Below, piece by piece: positions 59,587-64,000 of a stretch of 64,000 nt of DNA; positions within the stretch are counted from its first letter, which is position 1, and the number at the start of each line of letters is the position of its first letter. The position numbers were made by a program, and so were the translations under genes. The stretch lies in NCBI RefSeq assembly GCF_018860745.1, contig NZ_JAHKPY010000003.1, forward strand, positions 756,062-820,061. The letters are read 5' to 3'. Origin of the DNA: Zobellia uliginosa. Lineage in GTDB: Bacteria; Bacteroidota; Bacteroidia; Flavobacteriales; Flavobacteriaceae. A model generated the notes under the pieces. The model searched no databases. It saw nothing but the letters and a program-made list of their open reading frames with translations, and was not told where the DNA came from.

Positions 59587-60807
59587 ATGAGAATATTAAA
59601 TCTACTTAAAATTGCATTCAAGGCTATTGTTCTCAATAAAATGAGAACATTACTGACCATGCTTGGTATTATTATAGGTGTAGCATCTGTAATTGCAATG
59701 CTAGCTATTGGGGAAGGTTCTAAAGAAAGTATAAGAAGTACCATTTCTAATATGGGTTCTAATATGATTACCATTAGACCTGGTACCGATGATAGAGGAC
59801 CGGCAAGAGGTAGTGGTGGTGATGTGCAAACGTTGACACTTAAAAATTTTGAAGTCATTAAAGAGAAAGCTACTTTGTTAAGCTATGTTACACCAGTTGT
59901 AAATGGCGGCGGTCAAGTAATTAGCGGTGCAAATAACTGGCCTAGTACGATTTATGGTGTAAATCCTGATTATCTAGAAATTAAAGTTGTTGGTCTTCAA
60001 AGCGGTAGCATGTTCACCGATGCCGAAGTAAAATCTGCTTCTAAAGTGGTCATTCTTGGGCAAACGGTAGTCGATAATGTATTTCCTGACGGGCAAGAAC
60101 CAGTAGGGCAAATGATACGTTTTGATAATATTCCGTTTAAGGTAATAGGAGTTTTAGAAGAAAAAGGGGAAAATACCTTTGGTCAAGATCAAGATGATGT
60201 TGTAATTGCACCATACACAACTGTTCAAAAACGAATTTTAGCAATAGATTATTTAAATCAAATAATGGGGTCGGCCGTTAGCGAAGATGACGCTCCCGAT
60301 GCTGTTATAGAGGTCACCGATATTCTACGTGAAGAACATAAGCTCATGGATAATGAAGAAGATGATTTTACCGTACGGTCTATGGAAGAATTAATATCAA
60401 CATTTAGTTCTACTAGTGAAATGCTAACTGTACTTTTAGTTGCTGTTGCCAGTATTTCATTGCTTATTGGTGGTATTGGCATTATGAATATCATGTACGT
60501 ATCAGTAAAGGAGCGTACTAAAGAAATAGGGCTTCGTATGGCTGTTGGTGGTAAAGGATCAGATATTTTGCTGCAGTTTCTGATAGAAGCAATTTTAATA
60601 AGTATTACGGGCGGTGTGCTTGGGGTATTATTAGGGCTTAGCGCTACTGTTTTTATTGAAAAGTTCTTACATTGGCCTACAAGCGTAGCGATGTATTCTA
60701 TAATAATTTCGTTTGCTGTTTGTGCGGTTACAGGTATTTTCTTTGGATGGTATCCTGCAAGAAAAGCTTCTGCATTAGACCCGATTACAGCTTTACGTTA
60801 TGAATAA
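59587..60807 (+). CDS. MacB-type ABC permease (FtsX fold)
   Basis: A 406-residue permease with four membrane helices: one near the N terminus (LTMLGIIIGVASVIAMLAIG) and three at the C terminus (SLLIGGIGIMNIMYV onwards). A large periplasmic MacB core domain lies between them. The KERTKEIGLRMAVGGKGSDI coupling segment and the PARKASALDPITALRYE end are diagnostic. It starts two bases after the ATPase gene stop and is the MacB partner of that ATPase. Confidence 0.94.
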   Translation: MRILNLLKIAFKAIVLNKMRTLLTMLGIIIGVASVIAMLAIGEGSKESIRSTISNMGSNMITIRPGTDDRGPARGSGGDVQTLTLKNFEVIKEKATLLSYVTPVVNGGGQVISGANNWPSTIYGVNPDYLEIKVVGLQSGSMFTDAEVKSASKVVILGQTVVDNVFPDGQEPVGQMIRFDNIPFKVIGVLEEKGENTFGQDQDDVVIAPYTTVQKRILAIDYLNQIMGSAVSEDDAPDAVIEVTDILREEHKLMDNEEDDFTVRSMEELISTFSSTSEMLTVLLVAVASISLLIGGIGIMNIMYVSVKERTKEIGLRMAVGGKGSDILLQFLIEAILISITGGVLGVLLGLSATVFIEKFLHWPTSVAMYSIIISFAVCAVTGIFFGWYPARKASALDPITALRYE

Positions 60808-60813
60808 ATAATT

Positions 60814-61848
60814 ATGTACAAGAATAAAAAAATAGTAATTGCGCAGCATCTTATAATTTGGCTGGTGTTGTTTAGCATGCCCTTCGTTCTATCTTACGGG
60901 CAAGATTTGGATACAAATAGGTTGATTGCACATTTCTTAATACCAATGTTGTTCTATGCCGTAATATTTTATTTAAACTTTTTTGTACTCATAGACAGGT
61001 TTCTTTTCTCTAAAAAAACGCTGATTTTTATCATCGTCAATTTAGTCTTAATCGGTTTGTTTATTTTATTGAAAGAGTTTATTGAAGACAATTATTTTAG
61101 CGAACTAATTAATAATAGACCCCCAAATGCAAATAGGGAAGGACCACCGTTTAAATTGTTCATATATGTGCAAATGTTATCCTATGCGGCTCCTGTATTA
61201 CTGTCCATAGCTATTAAATCGACTAAAAAATGGGTGAAGACAGAAGCAGAGCGAAAAGAAGCTGATAATTTTAAGTTACAAACAGAATTACAACATCTAA
61301 GATATCAGCTTCAACCGCATTTCTTTTTCAACTCTTTAAACAACATCTATTCATTGGTTGATATTTCGCCGGATAAAGCTAAATCTACCATACATAGTTT
61401 AGGCAAGCTAATGCGGTACCTTTTATATGAAACGAATACCGAATTGGTGCCACTTTCAAAGGAGATTGACTTCATGAGAAAGTATATCGATTTAATGAAG
61501 TTACGCTTAACCGAAAAAACACAAATCGAATCTAGCTTCCCATTAAGTGATTCACAAATTAAAATAGCACCCTTATTATTTATATCTTTAATAGAGAATG
61601 CTTTTAAACACGGGGTTTCCGCAAATCAAGAAAGTATGATTTCTATTGATATGAACATTCGGAAAAACGTAGTAAACTTTACATTGGAAAATCATAATTT
61701 TCCAAAAGAGGAAAGTGACAAGAGTGGTTCTGGTATTGGTTTAAAGAATCTAGAAAAACGGTTACGGTTATTATATCCAAATAAATATGCCTTTGAAAAG
61801 GAGCTTAAGGAAGGTGTTTATAGAATTAATCTAAAAATTGAAACTTAA
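60814..61848 (+). CDS. LytS/YehU-type sensor histidine kinase
   Basis: A 344-residue kinase with four predicted membrane helices in residues 1-150, then a His_kinase domain. The phosphorylated His is in QLQPHFFFNSLNNIYSLV, and the catalytic domain has LFISLIENAFKHG and the G-box SGIGLKNLEKRL. It lacks a large extracellular sensor domain, so it may read membrane state or the neighbouring transporter. It is six bases from the permease gene and its stop abuts the start of its regulator. Confidence 0.92.
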   Translation: MYKNKKIVIAQHLIIWLVLFSMPFVLSYGQDLDTNRLIAHFLIPMLFYAVIFYLNFFVLIDRFLFSKKTLIFIIVNLVLIGLFILLKEFIEDNYFSELINNRPPNANREGPPFKLFIYVQMLSYAAPVLLSIAIKSTKKWVKTEAERKEADNFKLQTELQHLRYQLQPHFFFNSLNNIYSLVDISPDKAKSTIHSLGKLMRYLLYETNTELVPLSKEIDFMRKYIDLMKLRLTEKTQIESSFPLSDSQIKIAPLLFISLIENAFKHGVSANQESMISIDMNIRKNVVNFTLENHNFPKEESDKSGSGIGLKNLEKRLRLLYPNKYAFEKELKEGVYRINLKIET

Positions 61849-62586
61849 ATGGAGGCTGTTCAACTTACGTGCATGATTGTAGATGACGAGCCTATGGCTC
61901 TTAATCTCGTAGAAAGCTATGTGGCAAAGACCCCATTTCTAACGCTTAAAAATAAGTGTCATAGTGCCATTGAAGCATTACAGTCTATAAATACAGAACC
62001 GGTTGATGTTCTTTTTTTAGATATTCAAATGCCCGATTTAACCGGACTGGAGTTTTCTAAAATGCTTCCCAAACAGACACGTGTAATCTTCACTACAGCC
62101 TTTGATCAATATGCATTGGAAGGCTTTAAGGTAGAGGCGTTGGATTATTTACTAAAACCTTTTGACTATGCTGAATTTCTAGTAGCGGCCAATAAAGCTT
62201 TAGAGTGGTTTACATTGCTAAGAGGCAATAAAGAGGCTTCCGCTGTATCCGGGAAAAAAGAATTTCTTTTCGTGAAGTCGGAATACAAGCAATTACGCAT
62301 CAAATTGGCAGATGTTCTTTATTTTGAAGGGTTGAAAGACTATATAAAAATATGGTTAAAGGATAACCCCAAAGCTATTTTAACGCTTATGAGTTTAAAG
62401 TCTTTAGAGGAAGAACTTCCAAAGACCGAATTCATGCGGGTACATCGTTCCTTTATCGTATCCTTAAAAAACATTGAGGTTATTGAACGGAGTCAGATTG
62501 TCATCAACAAACAACGTATTACGGTTTCTGAGCAGTATAAACCTAAGTTCTTGGAGTACATTAATGGTAATTCCCTAAATTCTTAA
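61849..62586 (+). CDS. LytTR-family response regulator
   Basis: A 245-residue regulator. Residues 5-125 are a receiver domain (IVDDEPMALNLVESY, phospho-acceptor Asp in VLFLDIQMPDLTG, Lys in YLLKPFDYAEF). The C-terminal LytTR DNA-binding domain includes VLYFEGLKDYIKI and FMRVHRSFIVSLKNIE. It partners the kinase directly upstream and is predicted to control this efflux operon. Confidence 0.93.
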   Translation: MEAVQLTCMIVDDEPMALNLVESYVAKTPFLTLKNKCHSAIEALQSINTEPVDVLFLDIQMPDLTGLEFSKMLPKQTRVIFTTAFDQYALEGFKVEALDYLLKPFDYAEFLVAANKALEWFTLLRGNKEASAVSGKKEFLFVKSEYKQLRIKLADVLYFEGLKDYIKIWLKDNPKAILTLMSLKSLEEELPKTEFMRVHRSFIVSLKNIEVIERSQIVINKQRITVSEQYKPKFLEYINGNSLNS

Positions 62587-62725
62587 ATTACAGAAACAGC
62601 TTCTTCCCGTGCATCCATCCATTATATTGCAGCTGTAATCATCTCGCTTTATTGTGCCAAAAATGTGTTGAATATAATCAATCGTAAATAGTGGTTTCTA
62701 CTAAATTACATCAAAAACTAGATAG

Positions 62726-63232
62726 ATGAGTAGAGGATTTGTAAAAGAAGAAGACCAAGAAGAAATACCAATGGTACCGCCAAGGGCTGATTTACCACAG
62801 GGAGCAATAAATTATGTTACGGAAAAAGGCTTTCTGAAGCTTCTAAACGAACGAGAAAAACTGATAGCGGATAAAGAATTATCTTATGAGGAGAATGAAA
62901 AGGAACAACGTATTGCTATCAACCTATTAAATTCAAAACTTCAATTATTAAATGAGCGTATCGCATCTGCCAAGGTAATTAATCTTGAAGACCAACCCCT
63001 AAACGAAGTACGTTTTGGAGCTAAAGTATTATTGTCGATTGACAATGCAAATACACCACAAGAGTTTCAGATTGTTGGTGTTGATGAAGCAAATATAGCT
63101 GAGAATAAAATTTCGTTTCTTTCTCCAATCGCTCGGGCCCTAATTTCAAAGAAAGTCAATGATGTGGCTTTACTCCACATAGGAAAAACGGATCGTTTAT
63201 TCAAAATCCTAGGAATACGCTATAACAATTAG
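62726..63232 (+). CDS. GreA/GreB-family protein
   Basis: A 168-residue protein related to transcript-cleavage factors. Residues about 30-85 are a coiled-coil hairpin (YVTEKGFLKLLNEREKLIADK), and the C-terminal FKBP-like domain includes GAKVLLSIDNANTPQEFQIVG and KKVNDVALLHIG. The coiled coil is shorter at its tip and its acidic pair is not obvious, so it may be a GreAB-like modulator of RNA polymerase that does not stimulate cleavage. Monocistronic. Confidence 0.87.
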   Translation: MSRGFVKEEDQEEIPMVPPRADLPQGAINYVTEKGFLKLLNEREKLIADKELSYEENEKEQRIAINLLNSKLQLLNERIASAKVINLEDQPLNEVRFGAKVLLSIDNANTPQEFQIVGVDEANIAENKISFLSPIARALISKKVNDVALLHIGKTDRLFKILGIRYNN

Positions 63233-63396
63233 GGTGTTATTCCATCTAAGATATTCTTTGTTAACCCTTTTGAGCATACTAATTTGCGTTAAAAACACCT
63301 TATTTAAAGGTTAGTATCACCCAAATAAAAAAACGTAATATTTAACCTAACTCGTTCAAAATAAAGACGTAGCTTCGCGGCTTCAAAATTGGGTCT

Positions 63397-63843
63397 ATGA
63401 AACGCATAAGTCAGTATAAGAAGTTATTCGGAATTGAGAAAGAGATTGAGCTGAAGTCACTTAAGTCTACGTATCGTAATTTGGTAAAAGAGTGGCATCC
63501 AGATAAATTTCAAGAAGGAGACGCTAAGCGTGAAGAAGCAGAAGTGCAAAGTCGCGCTATTATTGACGGGTATCACTTTTTAGTGAGTATCGCTCCAGAA
63601 ACTATTGCTGCAAACTTAGATGCATACACAGAGACCACAAATTCTGGTATAGCAGATTACGTACACAAAGGAATGTTGCTAGAAATTACTTTTGTAGACG
63701 GCGCTACCTATGAGTATTTTGGTGTTACCAAGCCTGTTTATATAAAAATGGTGAACTCTAATAAGTTGAACCGTTTCGCTAAACGTAGCATTTACCCAAA
63801 GTACATCTACAGAAAATCTAAGCGTACGCTTCAAGAAGCATAA
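63397..63843 (+). CDS. J-domain/KTSC-domain protein
   Basis: A 148-residue protein. Residues about 8-65 resemble a DnaJ J-domain, including LKSTYRNLVKEWHPDKFQEG with the HPD tripeptide that stimulates Hsp70. Residues 80-140 are a KTSC domain (GMLLEITFVDGATYEYFGV, FAKRSIYPKYIYRK), which binds nucleic acid or acts with lysyl-tRNA synthetase-like proteins. It is common in Bacteroidota. A terminator follows. Confidence 0.87.
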   Translation: MKRISQYKKLFGIEKEIELKSLKSTYRNLVKEWHPDKFQEGDAKREEAEVQSRAIIDGYHFLVSIAPETIAANLDAYTETTNSGIADYVHKGMLLEITFVDGATYEYFGVTKPVYIKMVNSNKLNRFAKRSIYPKYIYRKSKRTLQEA

Positions 63844-63865
63844 ACGTTATTTTTTATAGAATTTT

Positions 63866-63895
63866 AAAAGGGGCTTAAAACTAAGCCCCTTTTTT
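63866..63895 (+). terminator. Intrinsic terminator after the J-domain gene
   Basis: AAAAGGGGCTTA pairs with TAAGCCCCTTTT around AAAC, with a T-run following. Confidence 0.93.
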
Positions 63896-63966
63896 AGAAT
63901 TATTTAGTGCATTACTTTACACGATTCTACAAGCTCGTGTACCTATCTTTGCTTAAATTTATTTTT

Positions 63967-64000
63967 ATGTCTAAATCATTTTCCGGATTAGGAATCAACG
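63967..64000 (+). CDS. Start of a gene cut by the window end
   Basis: An ATG followed by SKSFSGLGIN and the window edge. A phenylalanine-x-x-leucine-glycine-isoleucine opening occurs in DEAD-box RNA helicases (Q-motif region), but eleven residues are too few to assign a product. Confidence 0.45.
   Translation, partial: MSKSFSGLGIN

Overview
The window looks like chromosome of a marine member of the Flavobacteriaceae (Bacteroidota). The DNA is AT-rich. Many secreted proteins are lipoproteins with a short lipobox followed by Ser or Asp. Shine-Dalgarno sequences are mostly absent, and upstream regions repeatedly carry the Bacteroidota -7 element TAnnTTTG. An agarase/porphyranase-like GH16 lipoprotein fits a seaweed-associated genus such as Zobellia or Maribacter; that genus-level guess is inference. 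No rRNA, tRNA, CRISPR array or intact transposase was seen.

Layout. (1) 1-13.1 kb: general genes (HAD hydrolase, GntR-type regulator with a palindromic operator, RoxA-like dihaem cytochrome, cold-shock protein, RluE-type pseudouridine synthase) plus a sugar-oxidation set (DUF1080, TIM-barrel isomerase, sorbosone dehydrogenase-like). (2) 13-21 kb: GNAT, Prx6-type peroxiredoxin, an Nramp relative lacking the canonical metal ligands, a MarR autoregulated pair, a SigZ-like ECF sigma factor, PhzF, a Crp/Fnr regulator and a RidA relative; two copies of a 91-bp intergenic repeat lie here. (3) 21.2-25.4 kb: a TetR-controlled operon for carbonyl/electrophile reduction (TetR, nitroreductase, enone reductase, YqhD-type aldehyde reductase, DJ-1/Hsp31-like). 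(4) 25.5-31.2 kb: GAF protein, DUF481 barrel, GAF-histidine kinase, divergent PLP decarboxylase/LysR, thioredoxin-like protein.

(5) 31.7-46.8 kb is the most distinctive part: an accessory cluster bracketed by two related AraC-type regulators. It holds two yellow/major-royal-jelly-type proteins (and the C-terminal stub of a third), two small ABM monooxygenase-like proteins, a betaine-binding-type protein without a signal peptide, AlkB, nitroreductase, two MDR oxidoreductases, a cupin, a superfamily 2 helicase, a crotonase, a 2OG-Fe(II) oxygenase and an SDR. Four promoters in it share one composite operator: A-box/B-box half-sites at offsets 0, 12, 21 and 33, with a -7 element about 28 bp after the last one. 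This is the geometry expected for an AraC-family dimer on 21-bp direct repeats, and it ties the scattered transcription units into one putative regulon. A KefF/KefC-type pair follows, so the theme is probably defence against reactive electrophiles or oxidised aromatics (inference).

(6) 49.6-56.3 kb: GH16 lipoprotein, PAP2 phosphatase, a TetR gene and a three-gene membrane operon sharing an identical 15-bp operator core, a CotH-type lipoprotein and two decayed genes (a secreted beta-helix protein and an outer-membrane barrel). (7) 56.3-62.6 kb: a six-gene operon for TolC, MacA-like adaptor, MacB-like ATPase, MacB-like permease, LytS-like kinase and LytTR regulator, led by a hairpin that ends exactly at the tolC start codon. 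(8) 62.7-64 kb: GreA/B-type factor, J-domain/KTSC protein and the start of another gene.
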